Positions 1 through 5,194 of a stretch of 6,451 bases of DNA are shown here, one piece after another. Source of the DNA: Acidobacteriota bacterium. GTDB lineage: Bacteria; Acidobacteriota; Thermoanaerobaculia; Gp7-AA8. The notes under the pieces were generated by a model. That model did not search any database, had not been told where the DNA came from, and saw only the letters and a list, made by a program, of their open reading frames with translations. The stretch is taken from contig QHVX01000309.1 of the NCBI GenBank assembly GCA_003222375.1, positions 1-6,451 on the forward strand, given 5' to 3'. Numbering within the stretch: position 1 is the first letter of the stretch; the number at the start of each line of letters is the position of its first letter. Both the position numbers and the translations under genes were made by a program.

Positions 1-1208
1 GTCGACTGCCGGACCATCCCCTCATCGACCGATCGCACGCGAATTTTCCTGCGATTCCATAACCTATCCATCAGGTCGGCGCCCTTTACGCCGTCCAATC
101 CCCACGTGACGATGCCGCATGTCATTTCGGGATGCGTCGGCGAGTAAATCCTGGCGCGGTCGATCTTCTTCAATCCGTCGCGAAGCCGGTTCGACAGCTC
201 CATCACGCGGTCCGCAATGCGATCGGTGCCGATGTGCTGATGGAAATCGACGGCGGCATCGAGTCCGACCAGCAGCGAGAGATTTCCGGTCCCGTACTGC
301 ATCAACCGGAAGATGCCGTCGCCCGGCTCGTAATCGTTCCAGCTGCCGCTGGCGAGCGTCGGCCACAATTCTTTTTGCCGTGCGGCGCTGACATAAAGCA
401 GCCCGTTTCCCGGCGGCGCCAGGAGCCACTTGTGCGGGCTGGTGGTGTACGCGTCGCAGCCGATGGCTTTCACATCGATGCGTCTCTGGCCGATGACCTG
501 CGCGCCGTCGACGAGGAAAAAGATGTTTTTGTCGCGCACCAGTTGCGCGATCCGCGCGACAGGGATCACGATCCCGAGCTTCGACGTGATGTGCGGCGCG
601 TCGATCGCGCGCGTGCGCGGCGTGATCGCATCGGCGAACATCCGCACGACGGAATCGGGATCGACCGGCGGCGTCCCGATCGGCAGTTTGCGGACGACGA
701 TGCCCTGCCGTTTCTCGCGAAGCTCCCACGGTCCGCGATTTCCGACGTGTTCCTGATCGGTCATCAGGACTTCGTCGCCGGGCTGCAGATTGAGTCCATT
801 CGCAACGAAGTTGGTTCCCATCGTCGCGTTCTGCGTGAGCGCGATCTCGGGACCGGTCGCGCTCAGCAGCGTCGCGACTTTCGCGCGCAGCTCTTCCTGC
901 TTGCGATACCCAGCGAAGTACTCCGGATGTTCAGGGCGGTAGTCGTAGCGCGCGATCGTCTTTTCGATTTCGCGCATGTGCGCGGCAAGCGTTTCCATCA
1001 CCGGGCGCGGGACCGCGCCGAGCGTGCCGGTATTGAAATAGGACTCATCTTTCGGGATATCGAATTGACTGCGTACCCAGCGCCAGAAATGCGGATCGGC
1101 CGGAGCGGGCCACGCGATCGACGGGGTTGGCGAAGGAGCGATGTCCCTGGTGAACGGCCACAGGCCGATCGCCGCCATGGAACGTATGAAGTCTCGACGC
1201 AGCATCAT
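1..1208 (-). CDS. Class V aminotransferase-fold PLP-dependent enzyme (cysteine desulfurase / isopenicillin N epimerase-like), C-terminus missing
   Basis: The minus strand reads open from ATG at 1208 to the window edge, giving 402 residues without a stop, so the C-terminus lies outside. The family is the fold-type I, class V aminotransferases (selenocysteine lyase, cysteine desulfurase, isopenicillin N epimerase). Visible hallmarks are TQNATMGTNFV (phosphate-binding region), FFLVDGAQVIG with Asp234 for the PLP ring nitrogen and Gln237, and TSPHKWLLAPPGNG with Lys260 as the Schiff-base lysine. The N-terminus, MMLRRDFIRSMAAIGLWPF, resembles a twin-arginine signal (RR-x-F) with a short hydrophobic stretch, so export is possible; many relatives carry such signals. 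Two adjacent ATGs (1208 and 1205) compete and neither has a Shine-Dalgarno. Family assignment is secure; substrate is not known. It diverges from the MFS gene across the structured repeat. Confidence 0.9.
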   Translation of the reverse strand, partial: MMLRRDFIRSMAAIGLWPFTRDIAPSPTPSIAWPAPADPHFWRWVRSQFDIPKDESYFNTGTLGAVPRPVMETLAAHMREIEKTIARYDYRPEHPEYFAGYRKQEELRAKVATLLSATGPEIALTQNATMGTNFVANGLNLQPGDEVLMTDQEHVGNRGPWELREKRQGIVVRKLPIGTPPVDPDSVVRMFADAITPRTRAIDAPHITSKLGIVIPVARIAQLVRDKNIFFLVDGAQVIGQRRIDVKAIGCDAYTTSPHKWLLAPPGNGLLYVSAARQKELWPTLASGSWNDYEPGDGIFRLMQYGTGNLSLLVGLDAAVDFHQHIGTDRIADRVMELSNRLRDGLKKIDRARIYSPTHPEMTCGIVTWGLDGVKGADLMDRLWNRRKIRVRSVDEGMVRQS

Positions 1209-1216
1209 GGGGTCAG

Positions 1217-1222
1217 ATTATC
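1217..1222 (-). promoter_or_regulatory. Candidate -10 element for the aminotransferase gene
   Basis: GATAAT on the minus strand (5 of 6 to TATAAT) sits 8 bases before the ATG at 1208. Transcription would begin at or next to the start codon, which fits the missing Shine-Dalgarno and suggests a leaderless mRNA. The matching -35 position (about 1240-1245, GTCAGG) is poor and falls inside the repeat. One hexamer is weak evidence. Confidence 0.25.
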
Positions 1223-1233
1223 GCTCTACTTGC

Positions 1234-1310
1234 CGTCATCCTGACCCCGCGGAGCGGGGGAAGGATCTCGTTCGTGAGATCCTTCGGTGTCTTCGCACCT
1301 CAGGATGACG
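1234..1310. repeat. 77-bp intergenic palindromic repeat with four-way-junction (cloverleaf) fold
   Basis: The outer arms CGTCATCCTGA (1234-1244) and TCAGGATGACG (1300-1310) are perfect 11-bp inverted repeats. Three contiguous hairpins fill the interior: 1245-1259 (CCCCGC/GCGGGG, loop GGA), 1260-1285 (10 bp, GAAGGATCTC/GAGATCCTTC, with a TTCG tetraloop if a G-T pair closes it), and 1286-1299 (GGTG/CACC). No base lies between helices, so the element tiles into a complete four-way junction as RNA or cruciform DNA. The flavour (AGGATCTC, GAGATCCT, CAGGATGAC) matches dispersed intergenic repeats I associate with environmental Acidobacteriota- and Gemmatimonadota-like genomes; that is recall. It fills most of the gap between the divergent aminotransferase and MFS genes. 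No coding potential or transposase is linked to it. Confidence 0.8.
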
Positions 1311-2567
1311 TTGTTGCCGCTCAACAAGAATCAGATCCGCGGCTTCTGGGCGGCGTGGGGCGGGTGGGCGCTGGACGGGATGGATTCGTTCATCTACGCG
1401 CTGGTGCTCGTTCCCGCCATCACGGAGCTCTTGCCGCGATCGGCAATCGCCGCCGATTCGGCACACGTCGGCTACTACGGCAGTGTGCTGTTCGCGTTTT
1501 TTCTCGTCGGATGGGGACTGTCGATGGTGTGGGGACCGGTGGCTGATCGTTTCGGCCGCGTCCGAACACTGATGCTCACCATCGTCTGCTACTCGCTCTT
1601 CACATTTCTCGGCGCCGTCGTCACGAACATCTGGCAGCTCGCGGTTTTTCGTTTGCTGGCCGGCATCGGCATCGGCGGCGAATGGTCGATGGGCGGAACG
1701 TTCGTGGCCGAGGAATGGCCGGAGGAGCGCAGACGAATGGGAGCGGGCTTGATGCACACCGGCTACTACTTCGGATTCTTTCTGGCCGCGATCGCGAATT
1801 ATTTCGTCGGCGCGGTCTATGGCTGGCGCGCGATGTTCCTGGTGGGCGGACTTCCGGCGCTGCTGGTCGGATTCATTCGCTACGGCGTTCGCGAGTCGTC
1901 GCGCTGGGAAGAACGACGGCGGCCGACGATGCGCGAATCGTTCGCGGCGCTCTTTTCTTCGACCTACGCGCGGCGGACGGTTCTCAACTCGATCTACCTG
2001 CTGGTATCGATCGTCGGCCTGTGGGCGGGATCGGTGTACGTGCCTGCTTCGGTGACGCAGATCGCGACCCGCGAAGGTTACGCGCGCGTCGACGCTGCGC
2101 GGTTCGCGTCGTATGGGACGATGCTTTTGTCCGCCGGCACGATTCTAGGTTGCATTGTCCTGCCTTTGATCGCCGAGAAACTCGGGCGCCGCTTGACCCT
2201 CGGCCTCTATTTCGCTCTGATGTTTTTCGCGATCGCGATCGGGTTCGGATACGTCTTCTATCTGCCGAATGCTCTGCGCGATTTCTTCATCGTCCTCTTT
2301 TTCCTGGGACTGGGCGGCGCGAACTTCGCCATGTACACGCTGTGGCTGCCGGAGCAGTATTCGACCGAGTGCCGTGCCAGCGCGTTCGCATTTGCGACGT
2401 CGATTGGACGATTCGCCGGCGCGGGAATCACCTTCCTCGTCGGCGCCGGCGTCGCGCACTATCACACCATCGGGAAGCCGGTGGCCTTCACCTCGATCGC
2501 GTTTTTGATCGGGATGCTGCTCTTGCCGTTCGGCGAGGAAACGCGAGGGAAGCCGCTGCCGGCGTGA
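1305..2567 (+). CDS. MFS transporter, AAHS/SHS-like organic-acid or metabolite:proton symporter
   Basis: A 420-residue inner-membrane protein with the hydrophobicity of 12 transmembrane helices. TM1 carries GWALDGMDSF, the D-G-x-D motif (Asp24, Asp27) of aromatic-acid and sialate:proton symporters. The loop after TM2 has the MFS motif A, GPVADRFGR (Asp81-Arg85). TM4 has RLLAGIGIGGEW followed by AEEWPEERR, and the C-terminal half has LPEQYSTECR and the ending EETRGKPLP, all typical of metabolite:proton symporters. Substrate is not predictable. The start is uncertain: ATG 1305 lies inside the repeat's right arm, and AGGA (1302-1305) could serve as Shine-Dalgarno for TTG at 1311 or 1314, which also gives the family-like N-terminus LPLNKNQIRGFW. 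GTG at 1287 would begin in a repeat hairpin and is less likely. The last 80 bp overlap the convergent HxlR gene. Confidence 0.9.
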   Translation: MTLLPLNKNQIRGFWAAWGGWALDGMDSFIYALVLVPAITELLPRSAIAADSAHVGYYGSVLFAFFLVGWGLSMVWGPVADRFGRVRTLMLTIVCYSLFTFLGAVVTNIWQLAVFRLLAGIGIGGEWSMGGTFVAEEWPEERRRMGAGLMHTGYYFGFFLAAIANYFVGAVYGWRAMFLVGGLPALLVGFIRYGVRESSRWEERRRPTMRESFAALFSSTYARRTVLNSIYLLVSIVGLWAGSVYVPASVTQIATREGYARVDAARFASYGTMLLSAGTILGCIVLPLIAEKLGRRLTLGLYFALMFFAIAIGFGYVFYLPNALRDFFIVLFFLGLGGANFAMYTLWLPEQYSTECRASAFAFATSIGRFAGAGITFLVGAGVAHYHTIGKPVAFTSIAFLIGMLLLPFGEETRGKPLPA

Positions 2568-2886
2568 CGTCGTCTTCCATCCACTTGTGCGCCCAATCGC
2601 CGACGGCGTTGAGCGCCGTGGCCAGCGCGCGGCCCTTTTTAGTGAGGGCGTACTCCACGCGGACCGGCGTCTCGGGAACGACGGTGCGATCGATGATCCC
2701 CGCCTTTTCGAGCTCCTGAAGCCGCTCGCTCAGCATGCGATCGGTGATGCCGGGGATTGCATCCCGCAAGGCCGAGTAGCGACATTTCGAGCGCAGCAGC
2801 ACGAATACGATCGCGCCGTTCCATCGCCGGCCGATGAGCTCGACAGCGCGGTGGAACGTTTCGCAGACGACCGGGTTCTTCTCCAT
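2488..2886 (-). CDS. HxlR-family (DUF24 MarR/DUF24) winged-helix regulator, YodB/CatR-like
   Basis: A 132-residue DNA-binding regulator. The core (residues 8-105) reads CETFHRAVELIGRRWNG, then the recognition region GITDRMLSERLQELEKAG, then the wing VPETPVRVEYALTKKG. These closely resemble recalled Bacillus YodB/CatR segments (GKRWNG; LPETPVKVIYTLTEKG). Cys8 sits at the conserved N-terminal redox cysteine used by this family to sense quinones, diamide or electrophiles; Cys35 is extra, and the C-terminal cysteines of YodB are absent. Residues 108-132 (Ala/Arg/Ser-rich) lie beyond the usual domain and are encoded antisense to the MFS 3' end, so they may be a simple read-through tail. Start ATG 2886 has an in-frame TGA 21 bases upstream and no clear Shine-Dalgarno. 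It diverges from the DoxX gene by 79 bp, its likely target. Function from homology is firm; the inducer is inferred. Confidence 0.9.
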   Translation of the reverse strand: MEKNPVVCETFHRAVELIGRRWNGAIVFVLLRSKCRYSALRDAIPGITDRMLSERLQELEKAGIIDRTVVPETPVRVEYALTKKGRALATALNAVGDWAHKWMEDDVTPAAASLAFPRRTARAASRSKTRSR

Positions 2887-2965
2887 CCGCAGATAAGAAT
2901 ACGTTCACTCGCATGGGAATTCCTATCAACATCTTTTTGTATAGTAGCTCTAGAAAGGATAGTTT
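2887..2965. promoter_or_regulatory. Divergent hxlR-doxX control region with candidate operator half-sites
   Basis: This 79-bp gap is AT-rich against GC-rich flanks. TATAGT (2940-2945) is a good plus-strand -10 for doxX, placing the start near 2952, although no good -35 precedes it. CTATC (2923-2927) is inverted against GATAG (2958-2962), and ATAGT occurs at 2941-2945 and again at 2959-2963. CTAT/ATAG arms at 2923-2926 and 2941-2944 would bracket the -10 upstream side, where an HxlR dimer could block transcription. The half-sites are short, so the operator is a hypothesis; the presence of a control region is well supported by gene arrangement. Confidence 0.5.
2954..2959 (+). promoter_or_regulatory. 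Shine-Dalgarno of the DoxX gene
   Basis: AAAGGA lies 6 bases before ATG 2966 and is one of the best ribosome binding sites in the window. It fixes the DoxX start. Confidence 0.65.
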
Positions 2966-3403
2966 ATGAACGAAGGACTCTTATTGGCACGGCTGGTCTT
3001 CGGGCTGGTCATGGCTGCTCACGGTGCGCAAAAGCTCTTCGGATGGTTTGGCGGTTACGGCATCGCCGGCACCGGCAACTTCTTCGAATCCATCGGCTTT
3101 CGTCCCGGCCGGCTGTTCGCAGCTCTCGCCGGCCTCGGCGAATTCGGTGGCGGGTTGCTCCTCGCGCTCGGCTTCCTCGGTCCCATCGGACCGGCCTCCA
3201 CGACCAACGGCATCGAAGTTCCGCTGCTGTACGGCGCTGCCGGGGTCGCGCTCGCGTTGACCGGTCCCGGACGGTTCTCCATTGACGCAGTCGTAGGACT
3301 GACGTCGACACCCGCGCTGGCGCTAATCGCGATCGCGATCGGTATCGTTGGGGCCGTCGCGAATCTCGCGCTGCGCCGCAACCCGGCACCAGCGACCGCG
3401 TAA
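2966..3403 (+). CDS. DoxX-family integral membrane protein, apparently lacking one internal helix
   Basis: A 145-residue hydrophobic inner-membrane protein. The N-terminus matches the DoxX family strongly: LLARLVFGLVMAAHGAQKLFGWFGG, GTGNFFESIGFRPGR, then AGLGEFGGGLLLALGFLGP. The second half has TTNGIEVPLLY, ALALTGPGRFSIDA and a final hydrophobic helix (about 110-136). In usual family members a helix of about 20-25 residues ending in a V-HW-NGFF-like segment stands between LGP and the NG-x-E motif; here GPIGPA (to Ala77) runs straight into STTNGIEVP. The frame is intact, so this looks like an in-frame deletion near 3194-3199 and predicts altered topology. Family members act in thiol/oxidative stress membrane complexes or as CatD-like partners in quinone stress; the exact role here is unknown. 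The divergent HxlR gene supports stress control, and the amidohydrolase follows after 10 bp. Confidence 0.88.
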   Translation: MNEGLLLARLVFGLVMAAHGAQKLFGWFGGYGIAGTGNFFESIGFRPGRLFAALAGLGEFGGGLLLALGFLGPIGPASTTNGIEVPLLYGAAGVALALTGPGRFSIDAVVGLTSTPALALIAIAIGIVGAVANLALRRNPAPATA

Positions 3404-3413
3404 AAATGCTCGA

Positions 3414-4673
3414 ATGCGAGCGCTGCTCCTGGCGTCGTTGGCGATTACGCACGTCACCCTGATCAACCCGGGCGACTCGGCGCCGCGCAGCGACGTCACG
3501 GTGGTGGTTCGCGACGGTCGCATCGCCGAGATTGGTAACGCCGCGCCCGCCGATGCGCAAATCGTCGACGGGCGCGGCAAGTTTCTGATTCCCGGCCTGT
3601 GGGACATGCACGTCCATCTCAGCTGGGTGACTTCGAGCGCGCTTCCGGTTCTCATCGCGAACGGTGTCACGACCGTTCGCGACATGGGCTCGAAGCTTTC
3701 GGAAATCGACGAGTGGCGCGCTCGAATCGCTTCTGGAATCCTCGTAGGACCGCGAATTTTGCGCGTGGGTCCGATCCTCAACGGCAAGAGCTTCAACAAA
3801 TACCAGATGGTGCCCGGCAATCCCGATGCGACTCGCGGCGCCGCGCGCACGCTCGAGTTCGTCGGCGTCGACTTCATCAAGATTCATCGCCGCTTTCCGC
3901 GCGATTCCTACTTCGCGCTCCTCGATGAGGCGAAGCAGCTCGGAATTGACGTCGTCGGCCACATTCCGATGACTGTCACTCCCGAGGAGGCGTCGGACGC
4001 CGGACAAGTGACGATCGAACACACCGAGACGCTCTTCGAAGGCACATTCTCGGCCGCGTTGAAAGGCAGACTCTCCGATGCCATCCGTCACTTTCGCGAG
4101 GCCGAGGCGGACAAACTCTTCGCACGCTTCGTGAAGAATCACACCGTCGTCGATCCAACGATCGGTGCGTGGAATGCGGTCGTGGATCCGAATGCGAAGA
4201 ACGATCCGCGCCTGCGTTACGTCGCTACATCTTTGAAGAAGGTGCCGACCCCGCCAACATCGGACTCAGAGATGCGCGAGATGCTAGACACGCTCGCGGA
4301 GTTTCGGCAAGTCGTGAGACAGATGCATCGCGACGGCGTCACGCTCGTCACGGGCACCGACATCGCCGGGACGCGGATCCCAGGCTTCACACTGCATGAC
4401 GAGCTTGCGAATTTCGTGGAATGCGGACTGACGCCGCTCGAGGCTTTGCGCGCCGCCACACTGACGCCCGCCATCGTCACGCATCGAGACAGGAACCTCG
4501 GCACGATCGAGGTTGGCAAGATCGCTGATCTGGTTCTGCTCGACGCCAACCCGCTCGACGACATCCACAACACCGAGCGGATCGCAGCGGTGATCGTCAG
4601 CGGACAGCTCTTCGATCGCGCTGCTCTCGATGCTCTGCTTCGCCAGGCCGAAGAACTAGCCGCGCGGAATTAA
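3414..4673 (+). CDS. Metal-dependent amidohydrolase (imidazolonepropionase / prolidase-like subgroup)
   Basis: A 419-residue TIM-barrel hydrolase of the amidohydrolase superfamily. The N-terminal beta-sandwich (ITHVTLINPG, VVVRDGRIAEIG, IVDGRGKFLIPGLWDMHVH) leads to the metal site. His66 and His68 form the HxH motif, Lys156 (DFIKIH) is the candidate carboxylated bridging lysine, His183 (VVGHIP) and His203 (TIEHTE) are ligands, and Asp316 (TGTDIAG) is catalytic. The C-terminal strand set (LGTIEVGKIADLVLLDANPLDD) closes the sandwich. All key residues are present, so it should be active; relatives cleave peptides or cyclic amides such as X-Pro, and the substrate cannot be named. The N-terminus MRALLLASLA is hydrophobic but runs directly into the first strand, so a signal peptide is doubtful. 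ATG 3414 lies 10 bases after the DoxX stop, without a clear Shine-Dalgarno, suggesting read-through from the doxX promoter and coupled translation. Confidence 0.9.
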   Translation: MRALLLASLAITHVTLINPGDSAPRSDVTVVVRDGRIAEIGNAAPADAQIVDGRGKFLIPGLWDMHVHLSWVTSSALPVLIANGVTTVRDMGSKLSEIDEWRARIASGILVGPRILRVGPILNGKSFNKYQMVPGNPDATRGAARTLEFVGVDFIKIHRRFPRDSYFALLDEAKQLGIDVVGHIPMTVTPEEASDAGQVTIEHTETLFEGTFSAALKGRLSDAIRHFREAEADKLFARFVKNHTVVDPTIGAWNAVVDPNAKNDPRLRYVATSLKKVPTPPTSDSEMREMLDTLAEFRQVVRQMHRDGVTLVTGTDIAGTRIPGFTLHDELANFVECGLTPLEALRAATLTPAIVTHRDRNLGTIEVGKIADLVLLDANPLDDIHNTERIAAVIVSGQLFDRAALDALLRQAEELAARN

Positions 4674-4683
4674 TACTCGTCGT

Positions 4684-4712
4684 GCGGCCGTACCCAGAAC
4701 GGGGCCGCGGCC
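4684..4712. terminator. GC-rich hairpin between two convergent genes, possible weak terminator
   Basis: GCGGCC (4684-4689) pairs with GGCCGC (4703-4708) across a 13-base loop in which CCGT and ACGG offer alternative pairing; GGCCGCGGCC (4703-4712) is itself palindromic. It lies in the 51-bp gap between the convergent amidohydrolase and arsI stops, where a bidirectional terminator is expected. There is no T tract on either side, so intrinsic termination is unproven. Confidence 0.25.
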
Positions 4713-4724
4713 GCCTTCGTCGCA

Positions 4725-5126
4725 TCATAATGCCGGCGCACAGCACGTTGCGGCGCACGCCTCCTGTTCGGGCAGGTTGTCCTGCAACACGACGAACGCT
4801 TCCCATTCGTTGCCATCGGGATCGGCGACCCATGTCTTGTTCTGATTGGCGTAGCAGCAGTTGGTGTCCATCTCGTCGCGCGTGATCAGGCCGGCGTCTG
4901 CCCACCGCTTTCTGAATTCGAGCACATCGTCGGTCGATGAAACCTGGAATCCGAGGTGCGAGAGGGCGCCAGGGGCTTCGTTGAGCGCAAAATTCAAATT
5001 CTCGAGATCAAACTTCGCGTAGCCCTGGCGGATCTTTGACGGCTCCACGCCGAATAACCGGCGGTAAAACGCGATGCTGCGATCGATGTTGCGGACGTTG
5101 ATCGAGATGTGGGGCTTGAGTACCAT
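4725..5126 (-). CDS. arsI: ArsI/CadI-type organoarsenical C-As lyase (VOC-fold dioxygenase)
   Basis: A 133-residue vicinal-oxygen-chelate protein. ArsI is an Fe(II)-dependent dioxygenase that cleaves the carbon-arsenic bond of trivalent organoarsenicals such as methylarsenite, giving As(III). Candidate metal ligands are His6 (LKPHISINV), His57 (LSHLGFQV) and Glu109 (NEWEAF). Cys90-Cys91 in DTNCCYANQNKTWVADPDG form the vicinal thiol pair expected to bind trivalent arsenic. DRSIAFYRRLFGVEPSK is the family-typical N-terminal strand-helix unit. The C-terminus adds a second cysteine cluster, Cys124, Cys128 and Cys129 (EACAATCCAPAL). ATG 5126 is chosen because AGGAG lies 7 bases upstream; a longer frame upstream would run through the arsR control region. 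It diverges from arsR and is almost certainly repressed by it. CadI, the cadmium-associated homologue, is the main alternative name. Confidence 0.92.
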   Translation of the reverse strand: MVLKPHISINVRNIDRSIAFYRRLFGVEPSKIRQGYAKFDLENLNFALNEAPGALSHLGFQVSSTDDVLEFRKRWADAGLITRDEMDTNCCYANQNKTWVADPDGNEWEAFVVLQDNLPEQEACAATCCAPAL

Positions 5127-5133
5127 GTGAGTT

Positions 5134-5139
5134 CTCCTC
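5134..5139 (-). promoter_or_regulatory. Shine-Dalgarno of arsI
   Basis: GAGGAG on the minus strand lies 7 bases before the ATG at 5126. It is a strong site and decides the start, excluding the longer in-frame extension to 5303. Confidence 0.75.
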
Positions 5140-5161
5140 ATATTTGCGTTGACAAATATGA
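5138..5161. promoter_or_regulatory. ArsR operator O1
   Basis: TCATATTTG (5138-5146), a 6-bp spacer CGTTGA, and the perfect inverse CAAATATGA (5153-5161) form a 24-bp dyad. AT-rich dyads of this size are usual ArsR/SmtB-family operators. It covers the arsI -10 and start region and the arsR -35, so a bound dimer would block both promoters. Its 5' edge overlaps the arsI Shine-Dalgarno by two bases. Confidence 0.75.
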
Positions 5162-5183
5162 TGTCACGAGTCATATTTGTCAA
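5149..5183. promoter_or_regulatory. Palindrome carrying two overlapping opposed promoters for arsR and arsI
   Basis: Arms TTGACAAATATGA (5149-5161) and TCATATTTGTCAA (5171-5183) are a perfect 13-bp inverted repeat around a 9-bp spacer. Reading right, TTGACA (5149-5154), 17 bp, then CATATT (5172-5177) forms the arsR promoter. Reading left, TTGACA (5183-5178), 17 bp, then CATATT (5160-5155) forms the arsI promoter. Both have a perfect -35 and a 4-of-6 -10. They occupy the same DNA face to face, so only one polymerase can bind at a time. Predicted starts are near 5184 (arsR, leader of about 7 bases) and 5148 (arsI, leader of about 22 bases). Confidence 0.7.
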
Positions 5184-5194
5184 GGCACATATGA
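5171..5194. promoter_or_regulatory. ArsR operator O2, overlapping the arsR start codon
   Basis: TCATATTTG (5171-5179), 6-bp spacer TCAAGG, then CACATATGA (5186-5194), which differs from the O1 right half-site CAAATATGA at one base. Arm length and spacer match O1, and the centres of O1 and O2 are 33 bp apart, about three helical turns, so two dimers would sit on one face. The right half-site contains the arsR ATG (5191-5193). Confidence 0.65.

Noticed and set aside
132..1244. Long plus-strand open frame (370 codons) opposite the aminotransferase
   Set aside because: Arg/Asp-rich composition with no recognisable motif; the opposite strand encodes a clear PLP enzyme with all key residues. The frame is an antisense shadow in GC-rich DNA.
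1234..1310. tRNA gene suggested by the cloverleaf shape
   Set aside because: No anticodon arm geometry, T-loop TTC motif, or acceptor stem of 7 bp; loops are 3-6 bases. It is a palindromic repeat.
1682..2719. Long plus-strand open frame (345 codons) in another frame of the MFS gene
   Set aside because: Arg-rich, without hydrophobic helices or motifs; the in-register frame gives a full MFS transporter.
3325..3345. Alternating CGATCG / GCGATCGC runs, here and at about 2228-2245
   Set aside because: They fall in coding sequence as Ile-Ala-Ile-type codons and match the GATC-rich codon style of the whole window; no spacing or array pattern.
3009..4142. Long minus-strand open frame (377 codons) across doxX and the amidohydrolase
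   Set aside because: No domain features, and the plus strand holds two clear genes with conserved residues.
5149..5190. N-terminal extension of ArsR from TTG 5149 or ATG 5158/5161
   Set aside because: It would place the promoter and operators inside the gene and adds residues not typical of the family; AAGG precedes ATG 5191.
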